From the NCBI GenBank assembly GCA_963847615.1, contig CAWKAN010000017.1:310001-374000 (forward strand): a stretch of 64,000 nucleotides of DNA, written 5' to 3'. The notes under the pieces are model-generated. The model did not search any database. It was given only the letters and a program-made list of their open reading frames with translations, and was not told the DNA's origin. Source of the DNA: Palsa-883 sp963847615. GTDB taxonomy: Bacteria > Pseudomonadota > Alphaproteobacteria > Acetobacterales > Acetobacteraceae. Below, piece by piece: positions 38,005 through 45,911 of this stretch (position 1 is its first letter; every line of letters begins with the position of its first letter). The position numbers were made by a program, and so were the translations under genes.

Positions 38005-39158
38005 TGTCCGAACTGAAGTCCGCCCCGCTGTCGCAGTACCTTTCCAGCATCGAGGAGCTGATCGAGGAGGCGCGCAACGGGCGGATGTTCATCCTGGTCG
38101 ATGACGAGGACCGCGAAAACGAGGGCGACCTGGTGGTTCCCGCCCAGTTCGCGACTCCGGATGCGATCAACTTCATGGCCCGCCACGCCCGCGGCCTGAT
38201 CTGCCTGGCGCTGACCCAGCAGCGCGTCGAGCATCTCGGGCTCAGCCTGATGAGCCGGCACAACGGCACCCGCCACCAGACCGCCTTCACCGTCTCGATC
38301 GAGGCGCGGGAAGGGGTCACCACCGGCATCTCCGCGCATGACCGCGCGCACACCGTCGCGGTGGCGATCAATCCGGAAAGCGGGCGCGAGCACATCGTCA
38401 CGCCCGGCCACGTGTTCCCCCTGGTGGCGCGCGAAGGCGGCACGCTGGTGCGCGCCGGCCACACCGAGGCCTCGGTCGATATCGCGCGCAAGGCCGGGCT
38501 GAACCCCTCGGCGGTGATCTGCGAGATCATGAACGACGACGGCACCATGGCGCGGCTGCCGGACCTGATCAGCTTCGCGCAGCGCCACAACCTGAAGCTC
38601 GGCACCATCGCCGATCTGATCGCGCACCGGCGCATGACCGAGCGGCTGGTCAAGCGGGTCGCCGAGGGCGACTTCAACCACGCCGCCGGCGGCAACTGGC
38701 GCGCCATCGTCTATGCCAACACCGTCGAATACCAGGAGCACGTGGCGCTGGTGAAGGGCGATCTGTCCGGCCCCGAACCGGTGCTGGTGCGCATGCACGC
38801 CGTGGACCTGCTGGACGACATGACCGGTGGGCCGCACTGGATCGCCATGCACAACGCCATGCGCGTGATCGATCGCGCCGGCCGCGGCGTGGTGGTGCTG
38901 ATCCGCGAACATCGCCCCACCGCGCTGGCCGAGCGGGTGGCGCAATTGTCGCAGAACCAGGGGACACAGGGCGAGCTGCGCGATTACGGCATCGGCGCGC
39001 AGATCCTGCTGGACCTCGGCGTGACCAACATGATCCTGATGTCGAACCGGCGGCGCATCATCGTCGGACTCGACGGCTATGGGCTGAATGTCACCGAACA
39101 GCGCGCGATCGACGCGACGGTGGAAGAAGTCGCGGGCGACGAGGCCGACAAGCCGTGA
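38004..39158 (+). CDS. ribB: 3,4-dihydroxy-2-butanone 4-phosphate synthase with degenerate GCHII domain (RibBX type)
   Basis: A 384-residue two-domain protein. The first 205 residues are an intact DHBP synthase (LVDDEDRENEGDLVVPAQFA, LTQQRVEHLGLSLM, TVSIEAREGVTTGISAHDRA, AGHTEASVDIARKAGL). The second half has the GTP cyclohydrolase II fold, but the zinc motif SEC-x8-RCDCG is missing: VRMHAVDLLDDMTGGPHWIA has no cysteine. So only the ribulose-5-phosphate step is expected. This matches the RibBX paralogue group, whose second domain is thought to be structural or regulatory. The start overlaps the ribE stop; the stop overlaps the ribH start. Confidence 0.9.
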   Translation: MSELKSAPLSQYLSSIEELIEEARNGRMFILVDDEDRENEGDLVVPAQFATPDAINFMARHARGLICLALTQQRVEHLGLSLMSRHNGTRHQTAFTVSIEAREGVTTGISAHDRAHTVAVAINPESGREHIVTPGHVFPLVAREGGTLVRAGHTEASVDIARKAGLNPSAVICEIMNDDGTMARLPDLISFAQRHNLKLGTIADLIAHRRMTERLVKRVAEGDFNHAAGGNWRAIVYANTVEYQEHVALVKGDLSGPEPVLVRMHAVDLLDDMTGGPHWIAMHNAMRVIDRAGRGVVVLIREHRPTALAERVAQLSQNQGTQGELRDYGIGAQILLDLGVTNMILMSNRRRIIVGLDGYGLNVTEQRAIDATVEEVAGDEADKP

Positions 39159-39637
39159 GCACCCAGGATGCCGCGCTGCCCGCGACGCCGCGCATCGAGG
39201 GCGCGCCGCCGCATCTGCTGATCGTCCGCGCGCCGTATTATCGCGCGGTGGTCGACGGGCTGACCGACGGCGCCCAGCGCCTGCTGCGCGAAGCCGGCGC
39301 CACGTTCGAAACCCTCGACATCGCCGGCGCCTACGAACTGCCGCAGGCGATCCGCATCGCCGTGCGCGGCACCACGCATTTCGACGGCTTCGTCGCCCTC
39401 GGCTGCGTGGTGCGCGGTGAGACCGACCACTACGACCACATCTGCCGCGAGGCGATGCGCGGGCTGATGACCGTCTCGCTGCAGTTCGGCCTGTGCCTCG
39501 GCAACGGGCTGCTGACCGTCGATTCGATCGAGCAGGCCGAAACCCGCGCCGCCGCCGACGGCTTCAACAAAGGCGCCGAAGCCGCCGCGGCGGCCCTGCG
39601 GCAAATCGGCGTGGCCCGCCGATTGGGCGCGGTTTGA
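39155..39637 (+). CDS. ribH: 6,7-dimethyl-8-ribityllumazine synthase
   Basis: A 160-residue enzyme that joins the ribB product and the ribD product to lumazine. It has LLIVRAPYYRAVVDGLTDGA, DIAGAYELPQAIRIAV and GCVVRGETDHYDHICREAMR with the catalytic histidine, and NGLLTVDSIEQAETRA. The start is GTG at 39155, overlapping the ribB stop (GTGA). A palindromic element separates it from nusB, which usually follows directly. Confidence 0.95.
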   Translation: MSTQDAALPATPRIEGAPPHLLIVRAPYYRAVVDGLTDGAQRLLREAGATFETLDIAGAYELPQAIRIAVRGTTHFDGFVALGCVVRGETDHYDHICREAMRGLMTVSLQFGLCLGNGLLTVDSIEQAETRAAADGFNKGAEAAAAALRQIGVARRLGAV

Positions 39638-39648
39638 TGGGGTGGGGT

Positions 39649-39929
39649 GGTCGGACGGAAGCAAGCAAGGCCAGGGGCTCCGCCCCTGGACCCCGCCAAG
39701 GGGCGCTGCCCCTTGGAACCCCGCCAAGGGCGAAGCCCTTGGAACCCATCCGTTTGGTTGGTGAGGGGGCGGGGGGGAAGGCCGGCCGCCCGGCCTTCCC
39801 CCCTGCCCCCTCACCAACCAAACGGATGGAGTCCAGAGGCTGCGCCTCTGGTGGGGGGTCCAGGGGGGCAAAGCCCCCCTGGCGGGGTCCAGGGGCGGAG
39901 CCCCTGGCCTTGCTTGCCGCCCGCCGACC
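39649..39929. repeat. Palindromic element D, complete
   Basis: Outer arms GGTCGG-ACGGAAGCAAGCAAGG and CCTTGCTTGCCGCCCG-CCGACC are near-complements. Modules: CCAGGGGCTCCGCCCCTGG, CCAAGGGGCGCTGCCCCTTGG, CCAAGGGCGAAGCCCTTGG, a central hairpin with arms ATCCGTTTGGTTGGTGAGGG (39747 onward) and its complement around GGCCGGCCGCCCGGCC, CAGAGGCTGCGCCTCTGG, CCAGGGGGGCAAAGCCCCCCTGG and CCAGGGGCGGAGCCCCTGG. The central stem shares almost nothing with A or B yet is nearly perfectly paired. It is the only copy inside an otherwise tight operon. Confidence 0.9.
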
Positions 39930-39953
39930 ACCCAACCCAACGGACCGCGCCCA

Positions 39954-40445
39954 ATGAGCAAGCCCCCGCCGAAGCCACGCGGGCGGCCGCGGACGGCGTC
40001 GCGTGTCGCGGCGGTGCAGGCGCTGTTCCAGAGCGAGCAGGCCGGCGACAATCCGGAGACCGTCATCGACCAGTTCGTGCGGCATCGGCTTGGCGCCTCG
40101 GCGGCAACCGGCGGGTTCGAGGACGGCAGGGTGCCGGATGCCGAGGTGTCGTTGTTTTCCCAGATCGTGCGGGCGGCGATTTTGTCGCAGGACCGGATCG
40201 ATAGGTTGATCGCTGGGTCGCTGCCGGCCGACTGGCCGATCGGCCGCATTGATCCGGTGTTGCGGGCGCTGCTGCGCGCCGGCGGGGCGGAGTTGGCGAT
40301 GCCGGAAGGCCCGCCGACCAGGGTGGTAATCAACGAATACCTGGACATCGCGCACGGGTTCTTCACCGGCGACGAGCCCGGCCTGGCGAATGCGGTGTTG
40401 GATCGGCTGGCGCGCGAGCTGCGTCCGGCGGAGTTCGCCGCATAG
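39954..40445 (+). CDS. nusB: Transcription antitermination factor NusB
   Basis: A 163-residue RNA-binding protein of the rRNA antitermination complex. It has RGRPRTASRVAAVQALFQSE, then RAAILSQDRIDRLIAGSLPA, IGRIDPVLRALLRAGGAELA and RVVINEYLDIAHGFFTGDEP-GLANAVLDRLAREL, the standard NusB blocks. It normally follows ribH in the same operon; here the palindromic element D has inserted 300 bp between them and might uncouple its expression. Confidence 0.94.
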   Translation: MSKPPPKPRGRPRTASRVAAVQALFQSEQAGDNPETVIDQFVRHRLGASAATGGFEDGRVPDAEVSLFSQIVRAAILSQDRIDRLIAGSLPADWPIGRIDPVLRALLRAGGAELAMPEGPPTRVVINEYLDIAHGFFTGDEPGLANAVLDRLARELRPAEFAA

Positions 40446-40492
40446 CGCGTTGGTCTGGAGCGGGTGCGGACTGAGCGAAATCGCCGATCCCT

Positions 40493-40531
40493 CTCCCGCG
40501 CTTCGCGGCCCAAGCCCGCGAAGTGCGGGAG
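40493..40531 (+). terminator. Hairpin after nusB
   Basis: CTCCCGCGCTTCGCGG pairs with CCGCGAAGTGCGGGAG with one mismatch around a 7-base loop. It is related to the hairpins at 24052-24225. No T-run. Confidence 0.45.
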
Positions 40532-40727
40532 CGGTGCTCGCATGGCGCCATCGCGCAGTCTGCTGTCTGGCGCATGATCGCCGGCGATGGCGCCGCGCCG
40601 CGTGCCGCCGGCCTTACCCTGGCGCCGCTGCTGGGCGATGCCCGTGGCGGGATGTAACGCTCGGACGTTTGCGCGGGACCAATGCGCGGATCAGCCCACG
40701 GTTTCGCGGCAGCAAAGGTGAGGACGG

Positions 40728-41396
40728 ATGACCGACGACGACATCCCGGTGGACGGCGCGATCAGGGACAAGCTGATCACGACAAAGCAGGGTTGGGCGC
40801 GCGATGGCCGCCTGCTGACGGGCACCACCGCGGACCCGGCGCGGGACCGGCTGCCGCCTGGGCAGCGCCTGGTGCTTGATTGGCCGGTGCTCGATCTCGG
40901 CGTGGAACCGAACGTCACGGGTGAAAAATTCCGCCTCGATATCGATGGCCTGGTGGCGAACCGGCTGCATTTGACGCTCGACGATGTCATGGCATTGCCC
41001 CAGGTTGACAGCGTCTCCGACATGCACTGCGTCACGCAGTGGTCGCGCTACGACAACCGTTGGCGCGGCGTGGCGGCGCGCACGCTGCTGGAGCTGGCAC
41101 GGCCGACGCCGGAGGCACGGCACGTCGTGTTCCATGCGCATGACGGGTACACCACGAACGTGCGGCTCGACCAATTCGACCAGCCGGACGTGTTCCTGGT
41201 GCATCTGTGGGAGGGCAAGCCGATCACCCGCCAGCATGGCGGGCCGGTGCGGGTGCTGATCCCTCGGCTCTATCTCTGGAAGTCGGCGAAATGGGTGCGC
41301 CGGATCGAGCTGACGGCGCAGGACCGCCCGGGGTTCTGGGAGGTGCGCGGCTATCACAACAATGCCGATCCATGGCAGGAGGAGCGTTACGGCTGA
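40728..41396 (+). CDS. Sulfite oxidase-like molybdopterin oxidoreductase
   Basis: A 222-residue protein with the sulfite-oxidase Moco fold. The molybdenum-ligand cysteine is C101 in VSDMHCVTQWSRYDNRWRG. Other blocks are LPPGQRLVLDWPVLDLGVEP, FRLDIDGLVANRLHLTLDDV, YTTNVRLDQFDQPDVFLVHL and GGPVRVLIPRLYLWKSAKWV. There is no Tat signal, so it should be cytoplasmic, unlike MsrP. The substrate is unknown. The gene follows 280 bp of non-coding sequence after nusB. Confidence 0.83.
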   Translation: MTDDDIPVDGAIRDKLITTKQGWARDGRLLTGTTADPARDRLPPGQRLVLDWPVLDLGVEPNVTGEKFRLDIDGLVANRLHLTLDDVMALPQVDSVSDMHCVTQWSRYDNRWRGVAARTLLELARPTPEARHVVFHAHDGYTTNVRLDQFDQPDVFLVHLWEGKPITRQHGGPVRVLIPRLYLWKSAKWVRRIELTAQDRPGFWEVRGYHNNADPWQEERYG

Positions 41397-41506
41397 CCCG
41401 GCGCGCGGCTTGGTTGGACGCGGTTCATTGCGGCGCGGCGCCTCGGGTCGGTGCGACCACGCCGGAATGCGTCAGATGGCGCGCGCGCCGCCATCCGGCG
41501 ATTGCC

Positions 41507-42175
41507 TCAGTACTCGGTGGCCTCGATCGCCGCGACGTCCAGCAGCCGCTCGATCACCTCGGGCTCCTGCGCGCCGGCGATCGCGTGGCGGCCGGCGACG
41601 ACGAAGCAGGGCACGCCGTTGATGCCCAGCCGATGCGCCCGCAAATTGTCGGCGTGCACCGCGTCGGCGTCCTCCTCGCCCTGCAGGAAGCGCCGCGCGG
41701 CCAACGGGTCGAGGCCGCAACTTCCCGCCACCGCGGCCAGCACGCTGATGTCGCCGATGTCGTGCCCGTCGGTGAAATAGGTGGAGAACAGCGCCTCCAC
41801 CATCGCGTCGGCGCAGCCGTGCCGGGCGGCGAAGCGGACCAGGCGGTGCGCATCGACGCTGGAGGGCGTGCGGCCGATGCGGTCGAAACGGAACGCCACG
41901 CCCTCGGTGCGGCCGATCTCGGCAATCGAGGCATAGAGGCGCCGGGCGCGATCCTCGCCGCCGAATTTGCGGATCACGTAGTCGGGGCGCGCCATGCCGG
42001 CGCGTGGCATGTCGGGGTTCAACAGGAACGGCCGCCAGGTCAGGTCGAACAGCAGGTCGGGTCGGCGGCGCAGCGTGCGCAGCAGCCGCCGCACCCCCAG
42101 GAAACACCAGGGGCAGACGAGATCGTGCACGATCTCGATGCTCAGCCGGGCCTTGGGGGGGGCGAGGATGTTCAC
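41507..42175 (-). CDS. DsbA-family oxidoreductase (FrnE-like)
   Basis: A 222-residue thioredoxin-fold protein with an inserted helical domain. The active site is C21-P-W-C24 in EIVHDLVCPWCFLGVRRLLR. WRPFLLNPDMPRAGMAR and a C-terminal GINGVPCFVVAGRHAIAGAQ-EPEVIERLL are typical of FrnE/2-hydroxychromene isomerase relatives. No signal peptide, so it probably works in the cytoplasm on thiol-disulfide or CoA/glutathione chemistry. It is divergent from the GST gene across the minimal palindromic element E. Confidence 0.85.
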   Translation of the reverse strand: MNILAPPKARLSIEIVHDLVCPWCFLGVRRLLRTLRRRPDLLFDLTWRPFLLNPDMPRAGMARPDYVIRKFGGEDRARRLYASIAEIGRTEGVAFRFDRIGRTPSSVDAHRLVRFAARHGCADAMVEALFSTYFTDGHDIGDISVLAAVAGSCGLDPLAARRFLQGEEDADAVHADNLRAHRLGINGVPCFVVAGRHAIAGAQEPEVIERLLDVAAIEATEY

Positions 42176-42246
42176 CGCGCTTGTTGCCTGCTGCTTTATC
42201 TGGACGTCACTGATCCATCATCGGTCGGTCGGCCGGTCAGGGCAAG

Positions 42247-42296
42247 CGGGGAGCGAAGCAAGGTCAGGGCTCCGCCCCTGGCCTTGCTTCGCTTCC
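42247..42296. repeat. Palindromic element E, minimal form (50 bp)
   Basis: Just the outer arms and one module: GGGGAGCGAAGCAAGG, TCAGGGCTCCGCCCCTGG, CCTTGCTTCGCTTCCC. The arms differ by one base. All inner hairpins of the larger elements are absent. It lies between divergent DsbA-like and GST genes. Confidence 0.85.
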
Positions 42297-42357
42297 CAAT
42301 GGTCCCGCACCGGCGCAGGTATGGTAGCAAGCGGCGGACACGCAGGGAGAGGGATCG

Positions 42358-43050
42358 ATGCCGATCGTGATGCATGACCTGGCCGGGGCGGATCCGGCGC
42401 TGCGGTTCAGCCCGTATTGCTGGCGCATCCGTATGGCGTTGGCGCACAAGGGGCTGGATGTCGAGACGGTGCCCTGGCGGTTCACCGACACGGACGCCAT
42501 CGGCTTCTCCGGCCAGGGGCGGGTGCCGGTGATCCGCGACGGCGCAACGGTGGTCTCCGATAGCTGGGCGATCGCCTGCCATCTGGAGGCGGCGTATCCC
42601 GACCGGCCGAGCCTGTTCGGCGGCGCCACCGGGCAGGCGCACGCCCGGCTGATCAACGCCTGGGCGGATTCGCAGGTGCTCGGTGCCGCGGCGCGCCTGG
42701 TGGTGCGCGACATCCTCGACGTAATCGATGCCAAGGACCGCGACTATTTCCGTTCCAGCCGCGAGCAGCGGTTCGGGATGACGCTGGAGGCGGTGCAGGC
42801 CGACGGACGGGTCAATCGCGTGGCGGCATTCCGCGACAGCCTGACGCCGGCACGGCTGGTGCTGCGCGCGCAGCCCTGGCTCGGCGGCGAGGCGCCGAGC
42901 TATGCCGATCACATCCTGTTCGGCACGCTGCAATGGCCGCGCTGCGTCAGCCGGTTCGAGATGCTGGCGGCGGATGATCCGGTGGCGGCATGGCAGGAGC
43001 GGGCGCTGGACCTGTACGGCGGGCTGGGGCGGGCGGCGCTGCGCGCCTAG
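42358..43050 (+). CDS. Glutathione S-transferase family protein
   Basis: A 230-residue GST fold protein. The thioredoxin-like N-terminal domain has DLAGADPALRFSPYCWRIRM, with the SPYCW motif seen in beta-etherase-type and zeta-like GSTs, and GQGRVPVIRDGATVVSDSWA, the glutathione-binding cis-proline and Ser region. The C-terminal helical domain spans about residues 95-225. Possible roles are glutathione-dependent ether cleavage or detoxification. It starts 60 bp after element E and lies before a decayed paaE. Confidence 0.8.
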   Translation: MPIVMHDLAGADPALRFSPYCWRIRMALAHKGLDVETVPWRFTDTDAIGFSGQGRVPVIRDGATVVSDSWAIACHLEAAYPDRPSLFGGATGQAHARLINAWADSQVLGAAARLVVRDILDVIDAKDRDYFRSSREQRFGMTLEAVQADGRVNRVAAFRDSLTPARLVLRAQPWLGGEAPSYADHILFGTLQWPRCVSRFEMLAADDPVAAWQERALDLYGGLGRAALRA

Positions 43051-43060
43051 CGCCGATGCG

Positions 43061-43548
43061 ATGACCACCCCGCGGTTCCATGCGCTGACCATCGCCGACA
43101 TCCGGGGGGAGACCGCGGAGGCGAGTTTGGTCGGCTTCGCGGTGGCGGCGGCGCTGGCGCCGGCGTGTCGTTACCGGCCGACGTCTTGCCGGCGTTGGGC
43201 CTGACGCCGGGCCGGGTGCTGGTGGAACGGTCCACTGCCGGATCGGGCAGCGGGGCCACGCGGCATCGCCGCTGGCGGTGGCCACGCGATCAGCGAGGGC
43301 GTGAGCAGTGAGATCCCGATCGCCGCGGACGAAACGATCATCGACGCGGCGATCCGCGCGGGGCGCGATCTGCCGGATGCCTGTCGCGGCGGCATGTGCT
43401 GCACCTGCCGGACGCGCTTGGTGCAGGGCCAGGTGGCGATGGACGTCAATTATTCGCTGGAGCCGGGGGAGTTCGCCGCCGGCTTCGTGCTCACCTGCCA
43501 GGGCGACCGCTGCCCGGGCGGCTGGTGGTGGACTGTGACCAGGTCTGA
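43061..43548 (+). pseudogene. Decayed phenylacetyl-CoA epoxidase reductase (PaaE-like)
   Basis: The remains of a ferredoxin-NADP reductase/ferredoxin fusion. The N-terminus MTTPRFHALTIADIRGETAE survives for about 30 residues; nearly all of the FAD/NAD domain is deleted. The C-terminal plant-type ferredoxin domain persists: IPIAADETIIDAAIRAGRDL, PDACRGGMCCTCRTRLVQGQ and VNYSLEPGEFAAGFVLTCQG, with the cluster cysteines. Further shifts occur near 43200-43250 and again near 43515, where the expected end RLVVDCDQV and its TGA are in another frame. MDVNYSLEP is characteristic of PaaE. Confidence 0.72.
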
Positions 43549-43555
43549 TGCATGC

Positions 43556-43610
43556 TATACGCGGTAACGCAGTATAGGTGGGAACGCAGGCTATATACGC
43601 GGCAACGCAG
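43556..43610 (+). promoter_or_regulatory. Three tandem 17-bp repeats upstream of the VOC dioxygenase
   Basis: TATACGCGGTAACGCAG (43556-43572), TATAGGTGGGAACGCAG (43573-43589) and TATACGCGGCAACGCAG (43594-43610). Copies 1 and 3 differ at one base. They end 25 bp before the start codon, overlapping the expected promoter, so they are candidate regulator-binding sites; an expanded tandem repeat of no function is the alternative. Confidence 0.55.
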
Positions 43611-43635
43611 GCCCGCCGGCCAGGGGAGGGACCAG

Positions 43636-44649
43636 ATGACCTTGCAGTCGCTCGGCTATGTCGGGGTGGGCGCCAGCGACCTCGGCGCGTGGTCGCAGTT
43701 CGCCACCGGCTGGCTCGGCATGCAGATGCTGGACAAAAGCGCGAGCTGCCGGGCATTCCGCATGGATGATCGCAAGCAGCGGCTGATCGTCGATCGCGCG
43801 CTGGCCGACGGGGCACATTATTTCGGCTGGGAAGTGGCCGACGCGGCGGCGCTCGATGCGCTGGCGGCGCGGCTGGAGGGGCATGGCGTGCCGGTGCGGC
43901 GCGAACCCGCGGCGCTGGCGGATCAACGTTGCGTGAGCGGCCTGATTTCCTTCGCCGATCCGGTCGGTAACCGGCTGGAGGCGTTCCACGGCGCCGCGGT
44001 GGACAGCGAACCGTTCCGCCCCGGGCGGACGATCTCCGGTTTCCGCACCGGGGCGCTCGGGATGGGCCATGTCGTTTTGACGGTGGAGCGGGTGGACGAC
44101 CTGCTGGGCTTCTATCGCGACGTGCTCGGCTTCCGCCTGACCGACTACATCCTGACGCCGATCACCGCCTATTTCATGCACATCAACCCACGCCATCACA
44201 GCCTGGCGCTGATCCAGACCGGGCGGAACGGCATCCACCATCTGATGGTGGAGCTGTTTTCGCTCGACGATGTCGGCCAGGGCTACGACATCGCCCTGGG
44301 CGAGCCGGAGCGGATTGCCACCACGCTGGGCCGCCATCCGAATGACTGCGTGACCTCGTACTACCTGCGCTCGCCCGCCGGCTTCATGGTGGAATACGGC
44401 TGGGGCGGGCTGGAGGTCGATCCCGCCACATGGGAGCCGCGCGAGGTCACCCAAGGGCCGAGCCTGTGGGGCCACGAACGGTCCTGGCTCTCGCCCGAAC
44501 AGCGCGCAGCGGCAAGGGCGATGCGCCTGAAGATGGCGCAGCAGGGCGAGCGGCGGCCGTTGCACGTCATCGAGGGGAACTACCGGCCCATGGCGGATAT
44601 TTGCCCCTGGTGGGATGCAACCGTGGCGGCGGCGGGCGGCCGGGCGTAG
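43636..44649 (+). CDS. Extradiol ring-cleavage dioxygenase, type I VOC fold
   Basis: A 337-residue two-domain vicinal-oxygen-chelate protein, like 2,3-dihydroxybiphenyl 1,2-dioxygenase, that opens catechol-type rings next to the hydroxyls. The C-terminal domain holds the Fe ligands: His in GMGHVVLTVERVDDLLGFYR, His in NPRHHSLALIQ, and Glu in GFMVEYGWGGLEVDPATW. The N-terminal domain (MTLQSLGYVGVGASDLGAWS) is the usual non-catalytic copy. ATG 43636 has GGGGAGGG upstream. Its natural substrate is unknown. Confidence 0.87.
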   Translation: MTLQSLGYVGVGASDLGAWSQFATGWLGMQMLDKSASCRAFRMDDRKQRLIVDRALADGAHYFGWEVADAAALDALAARLEGHGVPVRREPAALADQRCVSGLISFADPVGNRLEAFHGAAVDSEPFRPGRTISGFRTGALGMGHVVLTVERVDDLLGFYRDVLGFRLTDYILTPITAYFMHINPRHHSLALIQTGRNGIHHLMVELFSLDDVGQGYDIALGEPERIATTLGRHPNDCVTSYYLRSPAGFMVEYGWGGLEVDPATWEPREVTQGPSLWGHERSWLSPEQRAAARAMRLKMAQQGERRPLHVIEGNYRPMADICPWWDATVAAAGGRA

Positions 44650-44787
44650 CGCGCCGATCGTCGCGCCGATAACCGCCGGGCGTTTGGCGGCCGCGGCCGG
44701 CACAGACGTTCTGGATGCGGACTGGCGTGTTCATCGGCGGGCCGGGATCGCCCGGATCGCCTGCGACATGCGCGGCGCGACCGTGCA

Positions 44788-45477
44788 ATGATCGCTGCCG
44801 CAGACCATGGAAGGAACCCGACCCTGTCACCGACGCGCCCCACCATCCTGCTCTACGATTGGGACAACACGCTGGTCGACGGCTGGGCCGCGATCGCCGC
44901 CGCGCTGAACGCGGTGTTCACCGTCTTCGGGATGCCGCACTGGACGGCCGAGGACACCCGAGCCCGCGTCCGCGTCTCCCTGGGGGAGAGCTTTCCCGCC
45001 ATGTTCGGCGCCCGCTGGCACGAGGCGCGCGACATCTTCTATGCCACCCTGACCGGGCTTCACCTCGCGCATGTCCGGCCAATGCCGGGTGCCGTCGAGG
45101 CGCTGACGGCCGGCGGTGCCTGGCCACAGGGCGTGGTCTCCAACAAGACCGGAAAATTCCTGCGCGCCGAGGTCGCCCATCTCGGCTGGGACGCCTATTT
45201 CGGCGCGGTGGTCGGCGCCGGCGACGCCGCGGCCGACAAGCCGGACCCGGCACCGATCCATCTGGCCCTCGACCGGCTCGGCGCCACGGCCGATCGCTCG
45301 GTCTGGTACCTCGGCGACACCGCGCTCGACATGCAGGCCGCGCGGGCCGCCGGCGTCACCGCGGTGCTGATCGGCGACGCGTCGCATGATTTGGGCGTTG
45401 ACCGCGCGGCCCCCGATCTCCATTTCCCGTCGGCCCATGCGTTGGCGGCAGATCTGGGTCGGCTTGCCATTGGGTAA
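44788..45477 (+). CDS. HAD-superfamily hydrolase (phosphoglycolate phosphatase-like)
   Basis: A 229-residue haloacid-dehalogenase phosphatase. Motif I is LLYDWDNTLVDGWAAI (nucleophile D24, D26), motif II GVVSNKTGKFLRAEV, motif III in ADKPDPAPIH, and motif IV VWYLGDTALDMQAARAAG. The start at 44788 is uncertain; the conserved part begins about 18 residues later. The gene lies before hfq, a common position for HAD genes in related bacteria. Confidence 0.82.
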   Translation: MIAAADHGRNPTLSPTRPTILLYDWDNTLVDGWAAIAAALNAVFTVFGMPHWTAEDTRARVRVSLGESFPAMFGARWHEARDIFYATLTGLHLAHVRPMPGAVEALTAGGAWPQGVVSNKTGKFLRAEVAHLGWDAYFGAVVGAGDAAADKPDPAPIHLALDRLGATADRSVWYLGDTALDMQAARAAGVTAVLIGDASHDLGVDRAAPDLHFPSAHALAADLGRLAIG

Positions 45478-45492
45478 CCGGGTGCTGCTAGA
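45464..45492 (+). promoter_or_regulatory. Candidate hfq promoter
   Basis: TTGCCA (45464-45469) and GCTAGA (45487-45492) are 17 bases apart, overlapping the end of the HAD gene. The -10 match is weak. Confidence 0.3.
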
Positions 45493-45550
45493 GTGGCTTT
45501 GCCCGGCGGTCGCGCCACGCCCGTCGGGGACTGAACAAGACCAACAGCCT

Positions 45551-45580
45551 AACAACAACAACATCAATGACAACAAGAAG
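45551..45580 (+). promoter_or_regulatory. A-rich AAC/AAN triplet leader before hfq
   Basis: AACAACAACAACATCAATGA followed by CAACAAGAAG is a run of A-A-N triplets directly before the start codon, ending in the AAGAAGGA ribosome-binding site. Such ARN repeats bind the distal face of Hfq, so autoregulation is plausible. The low GC stands out sharply in this genome. Confidence 0.45.
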
Positions 45581-45589
45581 GATCCTGCT

Positions 45590-45889
45590 GTGGCCACTGA
45601 AAAAACGCAAAATGTTCAGGACGTGTTCCTGAACCATGTGCGCAAGAACAAGACCCCGGTGACCGTGTTCCTGGTCAATGGGGTCAAGCTCCAGGGCATC
45701 ATCACCTGGTTTGACAACTTCTCGGTCCTGCTGCGGCGCGACGGGCACACCCAGCTCGTCTACAAGCATGCCATCAGCACTGTGATGCCGGGGGCACCGA
45801 TCCAGTTGTTCGACGCTGCCAAGGCCGAGGGCACGGTCACGCTGACGCGTGAGACGGCGCGGGAGCTGAGCACTGTCACCGGGGAGTGA
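45590..45889 (+). CDS. hfq: RNA chaperone Hfq
   Basis: A 99-residue Sm-like protein forming a hexamer that pairs small RNAs with mRNAs. The GTG start at 45590 follows AGAAGGA. Sm1 is NVQDVFLNHVRKNKTPVTVF-LVNGVKLQGIITWFDNFSV; Sm2 ends in LVYKHAISTVMP with the conserved YKHAIS. A C-terminal tail of about 25 residues follows. It is directly before hflX, the standard pairing. Confidence 0.97.
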   Translation: MATEKTQNVQDVFLNHVRKNKTPVTVFLVNGVKLQGIITWFDNFSVLLRRDGHTQLVYKHAISTVMPGAPIQLFDAAKAEGTVTLTRETARELSTVTGE

Positions 45890-45911
45890 CGCCGCGCATC
45901 CGAACGATGGC

